Part shown: positions 35,349 through 45,253 of the stretch, one piece after another
Numbering within the stretch: position 1 is the first letter of the stretch
Layout: each line of letters begins with the position of its first letter
Notes under the pieces: generated by a model
What the model saw: the letters and a program-made list of their open reading frames with translations, nothing else
Database searches by the model: none
What the model was told of the DNA's origin: nothing
NCBI GenBank assembly: GCA_009692045.1
Contig: SIAA01000004.1
Coordinates: 52,302 to 116,301, forward strand
Length of the DNA stretch: 64,000 bases
Origin: Phycisphaerales bacterium
GTDB lineage: Bacteria > Planctomycetota > Phycisphaerae > Phycisphaerales > SM1A02
Direction of reading: 5' to 3'
Translations under genes and position numbers: made by a program

Positions 35349-36340
35349 CTCTCGGCTACCGGTTCCAGCAGCCGAACTGAGTGCGCATCCGCTTCGATGC
35401 GCCACCCGGCTCCGGCCGACCACCGACGCATGGTCGTCTCCTGATCGCGGATTCCGGCAGCAGCGGCCGCCGTTGATTGATAGTCAAAGCCATCGCTGAT
35501 GCAGCGGCCAAATCCCAGTGCAATGACAGTCGCATCTGTCTCACGCAGATGGGCTCTCGTCCACAGGCGTGTGGCAGTATCTCCCATGGATCGCTTCAGG
35601 AGTTCCGTGAGCGCGACATCCGCTGCCGCCGCGGCATCAGCAGTTCGCGAAGCCCGCGCGGCCGCACCCGGCCACAAGCGATCAAGAGCGGCCGTCACCT
35701 CATGGCGCAGCGAGCCCCGCAAACTCGCGCCCGCTTCATTCGTGGCATCTTCGAGCCACCCCACTTCACAGCGCTTACACACATCGATGAGTTCCGCTTT
35801 GGTCGCCGCCAGCAGGGGCCGAACCAGCGCAACACCCGCATCCAGCGGGCGCGACGGTCGCATGCCCGAGAGACCTCGCACAGCGCTTCCTCGGCACAGC
35901 GCCATCAGCATCGTCTCCAACTGATCGTCTGCATGATGTGCAACCGCGACATGCGCCACGAGCGCCTCTCTAGCGGCCTGGCACAACGCCTGATACCGCA
36001 GCGTCCGCGCCTGCGCCGGTACCGAGGGCGCGGCGCGATCAGGAAAGACATCGAGGTTTACCAAGTTGAATCCCAGAGACTGCGCGAGCCGACCGACATG
36101 GGCCGATTCCCCATCGGCCGCCTCGCGAAGATGATGATGGACATACGCCGGCAGCACCTCCCCGATTGCGCCGCGCTCCCGCAAGGCGGCCAAGAGCAGA
36201 AGCAATGCCGTTGAGTCCGCGCCGCCACTCACTCCTACGAGAATCCCGCATCCCCGCCCGACTGAGCACCTCGTACTCAGAGCCTGCTCAACCACTTTGC
36301 AAAGCGGGTGCCTGCCAGCAGCGAGTAGTGCCGATCGCAT
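35315..36340 (-). CDS. tilS: tRNA(Ile)-lysidine synthetase
   Basis: 341 residues. N-type ATP pyrophosphatase motif V-S-G-G-A-D-S-T near residue 37, followed by Y-V-H-H-H-L-R and V-A-H-H-A-D-D-Q-L-E-T. It converts C34 of tRNA-Ile(CAU) to lysidine so that it reads AUA. The C-terminal domain is short compared with E. coli (432). Confidence 0.93.
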   Translation of the reverse strand: MRSALLAAGRHPLCKVVEQALSTRCSVGRGCGILVGVSGGADSTALLLLLAALRERGAIGEVLPAYVHHHLREAADGESAHVGRLAQSLGFNLVNLDVFPDRAAPSVPAQARTLRYQALCQAAREALVAHVAVAHHADDQLETMLMALCRGSAVRGLSGMRPSRPLDAGVALVRPLLAATKAELIDVCKRCEVGWLEDATNEAGASLRGSLRHEVTAALDRLWPGAAARASRTADAAAAADVALTELLKRSMGDTATRLWTRAHLRETDATVIALGFGRCISDGFDYQSTAAAAAGIRDQETTMRRWSAGAGWRIEADAHSVRLLEPVAESQGVGAPRQAS

Positions 36341-36365
36341 CCTCTGAGTCTATCCCGCGGTGGGG

Positions 36366-37049
36366 TCATGCCACGGCGCGCCGTGCCACAGATCGGCGAG
36401 TCGCCTGCTGAGGCAGCTGGTTGAGTGCAGCAAGCAATTGTTCCGGGTTGGCCGCGCAGCAATCGGCGCCGACTTCCTCGGCAAGTCCTGGAGCGCGATT
36501 GAACACTCCTCCGCCACAGACGATGCTGGTGTTGGGAAGCGCACCTATTGTCCGCACAGTGTCGATGAGCGCGCGGATCGAAGGAGCATCGGAGGCGCTC
36601 GATGCCCACATCAGCAGAACATTCGGACGCCGCTCGGCCGCCTCAGCCAGAATCTCGTCATTGGCGATGCCAGATCCGCAGAACAGAACCTCGTATCCGG
36701 ATGCTTCCAGAATGTCCGCGGCGATCTGAGCTGCTAGGTCCTCACCCTCCTGTGGTCCACAGAAGAGGCAGATCCGCTTGCCGTTGTGCGGAACCATCGT
36801 GTAACTCGACCATGCCTGATCAACAAGGGTGCGAAGCAATCGCGTCGCATAGTTGTAGGCAAGATTTGTCAGCTGATCATGTCGATGCAACTGTTGAATC
36901 GTGCTGAGTACAGGCCAGTAAACGCGAGTAGTTATCTCCTCGCCGGTCCATCCCGCGCATGCCAACTTCCCGACGAACTGGCGCGCCCCGGCGCGATCAC
37001 CGCTGACTAGTAACTGGAAGAGGCGTTCATTTGCTTGATCAGTATTCAT
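36366..37049 (-). CDS. Cobalamin-binding-like domain protein lacking the DxHxxG motif
   Basis: 227 residues from ATG with AGGAG at good spacing. A helical B12-2-like bundle (1-90) is followed by a Rossmann-type B12 fold (95-210). At the place of D-x-H-x-x-G the sequence is G-P-Q-E-G-E-D, so the lower axial His is missing. G-G-G-V-F near 195 is kept. It may bind cobalamin base-on, another ligand, or nothing. No methyltransferase or MerR domain is attached. Confidence 0.72.
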   Translation of the reverse strand: MNTDQANERLFQLLVSGDRAGARQFVGKLACAGWTGEEITTRVYWPVLSTIQQLHRHDQLTNLAYNYATRLLRTLVDQAWSSYTMVPHNGKRICLFCGPQEGEDLAAQIAADILEASGYEVLFCGSGIANDEILAEAAERRPNVLLMWASSASDAPSIRALIDTVRTIGALPNTSIVCGGGVFNRAPGLAEEVGADCCAANPEQLLAALNQLPQQATRRSVARRAVA

Positions 37050-37172
37050 GTTTGCTCCTGTGTGCTGAGTCCATCGCCCCAATGTCTGTCCCCGCTGCAG
37101 CACGGTGCAAAACTGCTTTATCGGGCACAAAGCGAGGCGCTATGAAAGCGTTATTGAGCATTGATCTCTACG

Positions 37173-37961
37173 ATGATGCCGATGGCAGCGCCAAATCGAA
37201 GTTCGCAGGTCGCATGGGGTCGCGATGACCTGAGCCAGGATCCGCACGGAGCACCTGACAAGGCATCGCGGGTTAGGCAGATGTTCTCCTCCATAGCCAG
37301 CAGCTACGACCTCAACAACCGATTGCACTCTTTCGGTCGCGATCAGGTGTGGAGAAGAAGGACTGTCGCACTCTGCGGAGAGTTGCAGGGGCGCCGCGTG
37401 CTGGACATCGCCTGTGGCACGGGCGATCTTGCTCAGGCTTTCGTGAGTGCCGGTGCGGAGCAAGTTGTTGGTGTCGACTTCACCGAGGCGATGCTGGAGC
37501 AGGCGCGCCTCAAGGCTCAGAGGCTCCCGGGAGTGTCAGCGCGCCTGCGCTATGAGTGGGCGGATGCTCTGGATCTCCCCTTCGAGGATGCCTCATTCGA
37601 CGTCGTATCGATCGCCTTCGGCATCCGCAATGTTCAGCGCACCGAAGATGCGCTGGCCCAGATGCACCGCGTGCTACGGCCTCGGGGCGCGCTGGCAATC
37701 CTCGAGTTTGCCGAGCCACCCAATCGACTACTCCGGGCGTTGAATCACCTTTACACCGGCTGGGTGATGCCCCGAACTGCCGCCCTGATAGCGCGCGACC
37801 GAAGCGGCGCCTACTCCTATCTGCCCAAGTCAATCGAGTCGTATTTGTCGCCCCTCAGCCTGCGCGGCGCGGTGGAGTCCGTGGGTTTCGACCAAGTGAG
37901 ACAGATACCCATGACATTTGGAGTGGCAGTTGCCACGATTGCTCGGCGAATGACGGTATGA
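37173..37961 (+). CDS. ubiE: Demethylmenaquinone/ubiquinone methyltransferase
   Basis: About 262 residues from the first of several in-frame ATGs; starts at 37176 and 37182 are also possible and no clear ribosome site decides. Motif I V-L-D-I-A-C-G-T-G-D-L-A, followed by V-V-G-V-D-F-T, and the family signature S-I-A-F-G-I-R-N-V are present. It performs the last C-methylation in menaquinone synthesis, which would feed the bc complex at the left of the window. Confidence 0.92.
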   Translation: MMPMAAPNRSSQVAWGRDDLSQDPHGAPDKASRVRQMFSSIASSYDLNNRLHSFGRDQVWRRRTVALCGELQGRRVLDIACGTGDLAQAFVSAGAEQVVGVDFTEAMLEQARLKAQRLPGVSARLRYEWADALDLPFEDASFDVVSIAFGIRNVQRTEDALAQMHRVLRPRGALAILEFAEPPNRLLRALNHLYTGWVMPRTAALIARDRSGAYSYLPKSIESYLSPLSLRGAVESVGFDQVRQIPMTFGVAVATIARRMTV

Positions 37962-37973
37962 TCGCCCCTAGCC

Positions 37974-38885
37974 ATGCTGTTCGACGCGCATACGCGCATC
38001 TGGAACAATCCTGCGCTGATCTCGCCCGAGATCGGCGAGACTCTGCGCAAGAGCGGCCTTGGTGTGGGGTCTATGGACATCGGAGCATCGGCGCACGAGC
38101 GAGCCATTGAGGGAATGGGGGCAACGGCGGTGCTGGGATTCGCCTCATCGCTGCTGCGGACGAGCATTCCCAATGAAGTGATCGCTGATGCGGCTCGGCG
38201 CAATCCCAGCAAGTGCATGGGAGTCGCTGGGATCGATCCAATGTGCGGCGATGCTCTGGAAACTCTGGAGCGAGCTCGCGCCATGGGTCTCTACGGAATC
38301 TCCATCTCACCATCGGCTCAAGGATTTCATCCGGCTCACTCCGAGGCGATGCGACTCTATGAACGCTGCGAAGAATGGGGATGGCCAGTCTTCACCATTC
38401 GCCCATTCCCACCCACCAAGTCATGTGTGCTCGAGTTTGATCGGCCGACCGCCTGGGATGAGGTCGCGCGCACGTTCGGAAAGTTACGCATCATCATCGG
38501 CGAGCTCGGCCACCCCTGGGTTGACGAGGCGCTGGTGCTGTGTGCCAAACACCAGCATGTCTATGCCGAGCTGTCGGGTGTGGTGTCGAGACCGTGGCAA
38601 CTCTATGGCTCCCTCCTGCAGGCGCAGTCGTTGAATGTTCTGGACAAGCTCGCCTTCGGCAGCGGATTCCCCCTCGCTTCGCCCGCCAAGGCTCTAGAGA
38701 ACCTCTATTCGGTGAACTCATATTCGCTCGGTACCCAACTGCACTCCATCCCTCGGACCGCTCTTCGAGCAATCGCTGAGCGGGACATTCCGGCAATCGT
38801 GGGCCTGCCCACGCCACTTGGCGGAGGACTCTTGCCGAGCGCGGTGCGAAGCGCCCCGCCCGTGCGGTGGACAACAACTCGGTGA
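37974..38885 (+). CDS. Amidohydrolase-2-like protein with altered metal site
   Basis: 303 residues. TIM-barrel order of the amidohydrolase family, with G-E-L-G-H-P-W near residue 180 and F-G-S-G-F-P near 230. The N-terminal metal motif, usually H-x-H, reads D-A-H-T-R, so one ligand is lost. Starts 12 bases after ubiE and overlaps the next gene by one base (TGATG). Possibly inactive, or active with one metal. Confidence 0.75.
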   Translation: MLFDAHTRIWNNPALISPEIGETLRKSGLGVGSMDIGASAHERAIEGMGATAVLGFASSLLRTSIPNEVIADAARRNPSKCMGVAGIDPMCGDALETLERARAMGLYGISISPSAQGFHPAHSEAMRLYERCEEWGWPVFTIRPFPPTKSCVLEFDRPTAWDEVARTFGKLRIIIGELGHPWVDEALVLCAKHQHVYAELSGVVSRPWQLYGSLLQAQSLNVLDKLAFGSGFPLASPAKALENLYSVNSYSLGTQLHSIPRTALRAIAERDIPAIVGLPTPLGGGLLPSAVRSAPPVRWTTTR

Positions 38886-39577
38886 TGTTCTCCCTGCCTG
38901 AGTCAATCGCCAGCCGAGTTGCTTGGGGTGTTGCCTGCCTGGCGCTGCTCACCCTGCTCAGTTGCTCATCCCACGAACCCGAGTTGGCGGTAATCTCACT
39001 GGGAGACACGCCGGTACGCCTCGACTGCGATTCCGGCGTGGGTGTCTACAGTGTCGACCCCGCACAGGTCTCACTTGTTTCCACCGACATCCCCGTGGAC
39101 TTGCTGCAAGCGGGGACTATCGTCAGTGGTCGGCTCCTCCATGTCGAACTTCTGTGGATGCCCCAACCAGGGAAGTCACCCATCGTGCCTGAAGCCACCA
39201 ATGCCTGCATTCGGCTCCTAGTGTTTTCCGAAGGCGAAGTCGGGGTGTACGGTGGAGGTGGATTCGCATGGCCCATAGGCAGGCCGGGCGAACCAGAGTT
39301 CGCCCTCGACATCGTGGGCTCCAACCTGACTATGCTCGCTTCCACCAGTGGATTTCATGATCTGCTCAGCCCCGCCATGCTGACGGGCATTCTCCGCGCC
39401 AATCTCGATTCAGTTCAAACTAGGAAAACGAGGCGGGCCGCCAGTCAGGTGCTCACCAACAGTCTGAGAGAGGTGCGATGGGTCGGCGCCCCAGGCAGTT
39501 CCACCATCCCGCAGCAGGCGTTGGTGCAGTCGATCGCCTCGGCGTTGAGTGGCGAGCCGGTCGATGACATCGAGTAG
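38885..39577 (+). CDS. Lipoprotein, function unknown
   Basis: 230 residues from ATG overlapping the previous stop. Signal sequence with lipobox-like L-L-S-C, Cys near 27. The rest is beta-rich, with F-A-W-P-I and no catalytic motif that I recognise. Co-transcribed with the amidohydrolase relative. Confidence 0.72.
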   Translation: MFSLPESIASRVAWGVACLALLTLLSCSSHEPELAVISLGDTPVRLDCDSGVGVYSVDPAQVSLVSTDIPVDLLQAGTIVSGRLLHVELLWMPQPGKSPIVPEATNACIRLLVFSEGEVGVYGGGGFAWPIGRPGEPEFALDIVGSNLTMLASTSGFHDLLSPAMLTGILRANLDSVQTRKTRRAASQVLTNSLREVRWVGAPGSSTIPQQALVQSIASALSGEPVDDIE

Positions 39578-39619
39578 CCCCGGCTCTGCGCGCACCTGCG
39601 CCTGATAGCCTCTGGCGGC

Positions 39620-41416
39620 ATGAATGCACGCCCAGTTGCGGAGCCGCCTCCATCGCTCAGCCTGTCTCAGCCCCGTGGGCTCTACCTCTTGTTTCTGGTG
39701 GAGATGTGGGAACGCTTTTCTTACTACGGGATGCGCGCTTTGCTGGTGCTGTATCTGGTTTCGATTCCCGCAACTGCCATTAACTATGAAGCCGCGAACT
39801 CGCGGCAGATCCATCTGCACACCGGCGATGTCGTAGGGGTAGTTCCCAATGAACCTGGTGCCATCATGACCGGAACTGTCATGGGCTCCAAAGATGGTGT
39901 CCTGATCATCAAGTCCGACGACGGCATCGCGGACAAGACATTTGAGGTTGCCGCAGGCGCTGCCGCCTGGATTGACGTGCGGACCCCTGCCAACCCAGGA
40001 CCCGGCTGGTCCTCCAGCAGCGCCACCCTTCTCTATGGCTGGTATACGGGGCTGGTCTACTTGCTCCCGATCATTGGCGGATTCATCGCGGATCGATTCA
40101 TAGGAACTCACAAGTCGATGATCGTCGGCGGGCTTCTGATCGCGCTAGGGCACATTGCGCTCGCAGTCTCGGGGATCGGTGATCTCAGTCAGTCCAACTT
40201 GGGGATGAGCACTTTCATCGGCGGCCTGGCCCTGATCATCATGGGTACCGGTCACTTCAAACCATGCGTGAGCGTGATGGTCGGGCAACTCTACGGCCGC
40301 GATGATCCGCGCCGCGATGGTGGATTCACCGTTTTCTATATGGGTATCAATCTCGGTGCCTTCATCTGCGCCTTCATCTGCGGCACCCTCGGCGAAAAGG
40401 TGGGCTGGCACTGGGGCTTCGGTTCTGCCGCCATAGGAATGATTCTTGGGCTCATTACCTACACCAGTTTCCGCAAGATTCATCTTCAGGGAATCGGATT
40501 GCCGCCTGCTAACAGCCCCGAAGACACTTCCACCCTGTTCTTCATGGGCTCAGTCGCAGTAGCCGTGGTCGCTGCCATCTTCTATGGTCTGGGCGGATTC
40601 GGCTGGCTCTCGTGGGCTCTGGACAGTTTGTCCAGCATGGGACTCGGCTGGGTGCTCCCCTCGCTAGCTCTTGCCGGCGTCCTGCTGTTCTCGGGCTGGT
40701 TGGTCGGGTCACAGGAGACGGCAGACAAGGGACCGGTCATCGCGATTCTGGTTTTCATTCTCTTCAACACCTTTTTCTGGATGGCGTTTGAACAGGCAGG
40801 ATCCACTCTGAATCTGTTCGCCTCGGATATGACGGACAGGTGGATCGGCGGCTGGGAGATGCCAGCGTCCTGGTTTCAGTCTGTGAATCCTCTGATCATC
40901 CTGTTGCTCGGTCCGCTGTTTGCCATCATGTGGTCTTGGCTGGGAAACCGTCGCCGCGACCCAAGTCAGGCCGTCAAGATCGGTCTGGGTTTACTGCTGT
41001 TGGGCATGGGATACATGGTGATCGTGATGGGGGCGCGCACCGCTGCCATCACTGGCGCGAAAGTCGGTATCTGGTGGTTGGTCGGCACATACTTCTTCCA
41101 CACGCTGGGCGAGCTGTGTCTGTCACCTACCGGGCTTTCCTTCGTAACCAAGGCGGCGCCGGTGAAATTTATGTCGCTCTTGATGGGGGTATGGTTCCTC
41201 TCCAGCTTTGCTGCCGGAGTGCTCGGCGGCCAAATCGGCTCCGCCGTGGAGCAAATCGCCTCGGGAGAGATCAGCCTTCCCTGGTACTCCCTCTTCAGGT
41301 TCGGGGGCGAGGGTGACTTCTACTTCCTCTTCGTCATCACTTCTGTAGTCGGAGGAGTACTGATGCTCGCCCTGGCCCCAGCCATGCGAAAGTTGTTGCA
41401 CGGACGCGGCGACTGA
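39620..41416 (+). CDS. Proton-dependent oligopeptide transporter (POT family)
   Basis: 598 residues with 12-14 helices. N-terminal E-M-W-E-R-F-S-Y-Y-G-M-R is the POT signature (ExxERFxYYG), and the second signature appears at F-Y-M-G-I-N-L-G-A-F. The family imports di- and tripeptides with protons. An extra soluble segment of about 85 residues (about 50-135, beta-rich, with V-V-P-N-E-P-G) is inserted between the first and second helices. Confidence 0.9.
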   Translation: MNARPVAEPPPSLSLSQPRGLYLLFLVEMWERFSYYGMRALLVLYLVSIPATAINYEAANSRQIHLHTGDVVGVVPNEPGAIMTGTVMGSKDGVLIIKSDDGIADKTFEVAAGAAAWIDVRTPANPGPGWSSSSATLLYGWYTGLVYLLPIIGGFIADRFIGTHKSMIVGGLLIALGHIALAVSGIGDLSQSNLGMSTFIGGLALIIMGTGHFKPCVSVMVGQLYGRDDPRRDGGFTVFYMGINLGAFICAFICGTLGEKVGWHWGFGSAAIGMILGLITYTSFRKIHLQGIGLPPANSPEDTSTLFFMGSVAVAVVAAIFYGLGGFGWLSWALDSLSSMGLGWVLPSLALAGVLLFSGWLVGSQETADKGPVIAILVFILFNTFFWMAFEQAGSTLNLFASDMTDRWIGGWEMPASWFQSVNPLIILLLGPLFAIMWSWLGNRRRDPSQAVKIGLGLLLLGMGYMVIVMGARTAAITGAKVGIWWLVGTYFFHTLGELCLSPTGLSFVTKAAPVKFMSLLMGVWFLSSFAAGVLGGQIGSAVEQIASGEISLPWYSLFRFGGEGDFYFLFVITSVVGGVLMLALAPAMRKLLHGRGD

Positions 41417-41581
41417 TCGAAGCACAATCCCTAGTGCTCAGGGAGAGTCCCGCTACGAAGGATGGTTTATGGATCACTCGGTGGCTGCCGGCGTGACGGA
41501 GATTGCCCCCGCTGCCCCTAAGCATTTCCTGCACTGGAGTTGTTTTCTAAGCCGATGACTCTCTCACTCAGGAGTTACATC

Positions 41582-41782
41582 ATGGCAAACAAAGCGCAGC
41601 TAATCGAGAGCATCGTTGCAATGAACCCCAGCGCTGATCGCACTTGGCTCTCATACTTTGAAGCCCCCGCGCTCAGCCTCTATGAGGAACACTTGCAGTA
41701 TGCACTTGCCCCTCGCAGCACTGAGACGGGATGGCTGCGTCCCACCGAGACCCCAGCAGTCGTCTGCCGTACTGCGGCGTAA
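41582..41782 (+). CDS. Small protein, function unknown
   Basis: 66 residues from ATG, with AGGAG seven bases upstream, which decides this start over a longer frame. It opens M-A-N-K-A-Q-L-I-E-S-I-V and contains S-Y-F-E-A-P-A-L-S-L-Y-E-E-H-L, an amphipathic helix pair. Not membrane-bound. No family name assigned. Confidence 0.65.
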   Translation: MANKAQLIESIVAMNPSADRTWLSYFEAPALSLYEEHLQYALAPRSTETGWLRPTETPAVVCRTAA

Positions 41783-41800
41783 CTGCTGCTGAGCCGGGTT

Positions 41801-42283
41801 TCACTCCCCTTCGCGAGACAGTTCGGCCAACCGCTTCTTGAGCAATCGCAGCGAGAGCAGCCCGCGCACACGGGTGAGCAGTTCCAGTTTGTTCACCGGC
41901 TTCGTCACGAAGTCGTCAGTGCCGCACTCCACGGCCCGCTCCATGTCGGCAACTTCATGCAGCGCCGTAACCATCACGATCACGGTATCCCGAGTGTTCG
42001 GATTGGCCTTCACCTTGGAGCAGACTTCAAAGCCCGACATCTTTGGCATCATGACATCCAGCAGCACCAGATCGGGCCGGGACGACTCTATGAGCTGCAT
42101 GGCTTCCAGCCCATCGCGGGCGGTAATCAGCCGACAGGGCATCGACTCCATGTAAGCCTGAATCAACTCGAGATTCTGGGCGTTGTCATCCACCAGCAGA
42201 ACGAGTGCCTCGGAAAGGTCGATCGCGGCGGGGTCGACTTCAGCAGCGCCTTTGCTCCCACCGACCGTGATCTGGTCCTTCAT
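41801..42283 (-). CDS. Stand-alone response regulator receiver protein
   Basis: 160 residues. Receiver domain at about 26-145: acidic pair V-D-D, phospho-acceptor Asp in V-L-L-D-V-M-M-P, T in M-V-T-A and Lys in V-T-K-P. No output domain; a charged helical tail (R-L-L-K-K-R-L-A-E-L) follows. Last gene of the minus-strand operon, 18 bases after the oxidoreductase gene. Confidence 0.9.
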   Translation of the reverse strand: MKDQITVGGSKGAAEVDPAAIDLSEALVLLVDDNAQNLELIQAYMESMPCRLITARDGLEAMQLIESSRPDLVLLDVMMPKMSGFEVCSKVKANPNTRDTVIVMVTALHEVADMERAVECGTDDFVTKPVNKLELLTRVRGLLSLRLLKKRLAELSREGE

Positions 42284-42301
42284 CAGAGAGAGAGTAACCG
42301 A

Positions 42302-45244
42302 TCAGGGTGCGTCCACTAACACTCGGTGGATAGCCTCGATTGGATGCAGTGGCGATATCGAGGTGCCGTCATGTACCTGATGCCGGCAACTGGTGCCTGG
42401 GGCGCAAATGATGGCATCGGGGGCACCTCGCACCGCGGGAAACAAAACCTGTTCACCGATCTGCATGGAGAGTTCATAGCGGTGGCTGGCGAATCCGAAT
42501 GCCCCTGCCATACCGCAGCAGCCGCTGGGGATCACCGTAACCTGGGGGAAGTAGCGCGCCAGCAATCCCGCCGATGACTCCGCACCCCACAAGGCCTTTT
42601 GATGGCAGTGGGCATGGAGGAGTACGCGCTCACTTGGGCTGGACATCCCTTGGGGGCGCACCGGATGGGACTCCCACTCGGCGTGCAACCACTCTTCAAC
42701 GAGAAATGTCATTGCTGCGATGCGCTTTGCGGCCGGCAGAGCATGGCCAAGACGCAGCTGTGTCCACTCATCGCGCATTGCCGATGCACAACTTGGTTCG
42801 CACACCAGCACGGCGCGTGCCTTGGTGCGGGTGACTGCCAAGTCCAGGGCCGTGGCGGTGCGGGCGCATGTCCGCAAGGCGTCCGCGAGTTGCCCGGTTG
42901 AAATGAGGCTCCGTCCGCAGCAGCCTGCATTTACCACTTCAACTCGATAACCAAACCTCCTGAGCACCTCGATAGCGGCAAGACCGATGGCGGATTCGGA
43001 GAAGGTCGTGAAGCAATCAGCGAAGAGCACAACTGTGGGAGAGGCTGAGTGATCGCCCCCGCCACTCTTGGCTAGACGCAATAGCGACTGTGAATACTTG
43101 GGGAAGCTTCTCGCCGGTGCGATGTCAAGGAGCGAGCGCGCTAGCGCGGCTACGGGCGCAAATCTCAGCAACATGTTGCTGAGCGGCCACAGTGCCGAGC
43201 CGAGGCGCTGCGAGAAGCGCACATTACCGAACACCCGCTCTCGAAAGGGCACTCTGCCCGCTCGGGCGTAGCGCTGAGCTAGGAACTCAGACTTGAGTTT
43301 GGCAAGATCGACATTGCTCGGGCACTCGGATCGGCATGCCTTGCAGGAGAGACACAAGTCCAGAGTCTCAGCGGTTTCCCTTTCGTCGAACCCAGCGGGA
43401 CCCAACTGCCCCGAGAGAGCCAGCCGCATGGCGTTGGCTCTACCTCGAGTGGTGTGCCTCTCATCCAGTAGAACTCGGTACGAGGGACACATGGTGCCAC
43501 CCTCGGTGAGCCGCCGGCAGATTCCCGCACCATTGCATTGCTCTACCGCGTGCGCGAATCCACCCTCCCTTTCGTAGGAATAAAAAGTGCTGGAGGGCTC
43601 CACGACCGCCCGCGCCTGATCGTTGGGAGAGATACGAAGGTTGGTGAGTATCCGCTGTGGATCATCCGACTCCACGATGTTGCCGGGGTTCATCAGTCCC
43701 GCGGGATCGAAGAGCGCCTTCACTTGTTTCAGCGCTCCGCAGATGGTCTCGCCGAGAACACGAGAGAGGAGCGGGGATCGCAGGCGACCATCGCCGTGCT
43801 CACCTGAAAGTGCCCCGCCAAATCGAACCACCAGGTCGGCAACCTCCGTGGCGATGTTGAGGAGGCGTTGTCGATCCTCGGCATCGCGCAGGTAGATCAG
43901 GGGCCGAATGTGCAGGCACCCCACCGACGCATGCGCGTAATAGGCGGCGGTTGTGCCATTTCGCTCCACGATCGCTCGGAACTCAGTGACAAACTCTGCG
44001 AGAGATTGGGCATCGACAGCGGCGTCCTCCACGAAAGTCACCGGTTTGCGCAGCCCAGGGATTCCGTGCAGAAGAGGCTCCCCTGCCTTGCGAAGTTTCC
44101 AGGCTGCTGACATCGATGCGGCGTCGGTGCAAAGACGCGTGGGGGCATCGGGGAGCAGTCGAGTCACCTCCTCTAACTTGCTCCGAACTTCGGCGGCACT
44201 TGCTCCGAAGTGTTCGACATAGAGCACTGCACCCAGCTCACCGCGCGCTGGTCGAGGAAGAACCTCCAGATAGCGAGAATGTTCCAAGTTTGCCTTGGCT
44301 ACAGAGATGATCACATCGTCGACCAACTCGACTGCGGCCGGAGAGGTGGTCAAGATGCCGGGCACGACCGCTATTGCCTCGGCAACGGAGTTGAAGCCGA
44401 AGATCACCAGGGCGCGGTGGGCTGGTCGGTGCACCAAATCAAGCTGGGCTCGAAGCACTGTCCCCAGAGTTCCCTCGCTGCCGACGATCAGCTTGGCGAG
44501 ATTGACTCTATCGAATGTCCCGGGAGTGCATGCTTCAAACTGTTGCAGCAGAATGTCAAGGTTGTATCCATCGACATGGCGCTTGATGCGAGGGAATCGC
44601 GAGCGAATCTCGGCGGCGAGTGGCATGACGATGCTCTGCAATCCTCGCGCCAGCCCGCGCTGAAACTCATCGCCATCACATGACCCCTCGTGGAACTTAT
44701 GGACTGATCCATCGGCGAGCACCACCTCTACCGAGCGCACACTCTCCACGGTGTGACCGTAGAGAATGGAGTAGGCGCCGGCGGAGTTGTTTCCGATCAT
44801 TCCACCGATGGTGGCATGGCTGGAAGTCGCCACATCCGGACCGAACATCAAACCATGGGGCGCAAGCGCGGCGTTCAGCTGGTCAAGTACCACCCCAGCC
44901 TCGACGGTGGCGCGCCGACTGGCCGATTCAATGTTGAGTATTCCTCGGCAATGCTGGCTGAAGTCGATGATCACCGCGCGGTTCACCGACTGCCCCGCCA
45001 GAGCCGTGCCCGATCCTCGGGGGAGAATCGGCAAGCCATGCTTGGCGCAGACGCGCATCACCGCCACGCCCTGCTCCAGGGACCTCGGAACAACTACTGC
45101 CAGCGGCTCTACTTGGTAGATGCTGGCATCAGTGGCATAGAGAAGTCGGTCATGCAGTGAGAGCCGCACCTCGGCGCTCGTGGCTTGCAACTCGCCCACA
45201 GCGCCCGAAACACCTAGTCGCGAGGGAATCTCGGCGATGCGCAA
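42302..45244 (-). CDS. FAD-linked oxidoreductase fused to FeS/CCG subunit (glycolate/D-lactate dehydrogenase type)
   Basis: 980 residues. FAD-binding-4 domain with L-P-R-G-S-G-T-A-L-A-G-Q near residue 75, then the FAD-oxidase C domain to about 520. Two ferredoxin-type Cys clusters follow near 570 (ending T-M-C-P) and 630 (CLSCKACRSECP). Two CCG domains come last (A-G-C-C-G-R near 773, S-G-C-C-G-M near 907). This combines GlcD- and GlcF/GlpC-like subunits in one chain. It probably oxidises D-lactate or a 2-hydroxy acid and feeds electrons to quinone. Confidence 0.92.
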   Translation of the reverse strand: MRIAEIPSRLGVSGAVGELQATSAEVRLSLHDRLLYATDASIYQVEPLAVVVPRSLEQGVAVMRVCAKHGLPILPRGSGTALAGQSVNRAVIIDFSQHCRGILNIESASRRATVEAGVVLDQLNAALAPHGLMFGPDVATSSHATIGGMIGNNSAGAYSILYGHTVESVRSVEVVLADGSVHKFHEGSCDGDEFQRGLARGLQSIVMPLAAEIRSRFPRIKRHVDGYNLDILLQQFEACTPGTFDRVNLAKLIVGSEGTLGTVLRAQLDLVHRPAHRALVIFGFNSVAEAIAVVPGILTTSPAAVELVDDVIISVAKANLEHSRYLEVLPRPARGELGAVLYVEHFGASAAEVRSKLEEVTRLLPDAPTRLCTDAASMSAAWKLRKAGEPLLHGIPGLRKPVTFVEDAAVDAQSLAEFVTEFRAIVERNGTTAAYYAHASVGCLHIRPLIYLRDAEDRQRLLNIATEVADLVVRFGGALSGEHGDGRLRSPLLSRVLGETICGALKQVKALFDPAGLMNPGNIVESDDPQRILTNLRISPNDQARAVVEPSSTFYSYEREGGFAHAVEQCNGAGICRRLTEGGTMCPSYRVLLDERHTTRGRANAMRLALSGQLGPAGFDERETAETLDLCLSCKACRSECPSNVDLAKLKSEFLAQRYARAGRVPFRERVFGNVRFSQRLGSALWPLSNMLLRFAPVAALARSLLDIAPARSFPKYSQSLLRLAKSGGGDHSASPTVVLFADCFTTFSESAIGLAAIEVLRRFGYRVEVVNAGCCGRSLISTGQLADALRTCARTATALDLAVTRTKARAVLVCEPSCASAMRDEWTQLRLGHALPAAKRIAAMTFLVEEWLHAEWESHPVRPQGMSSPSERVLLHAHCHQKALWGAESSAGLLARYFPQVTVIPSGCCGMAGAFGFASHRYELSMQIGEQVLFPAVRGAPDAIICAPGTSCRHQVHDGTSISPLHPIEAIHRVLVDAP

Positions 45245-45253
45245 CTACGCGCC

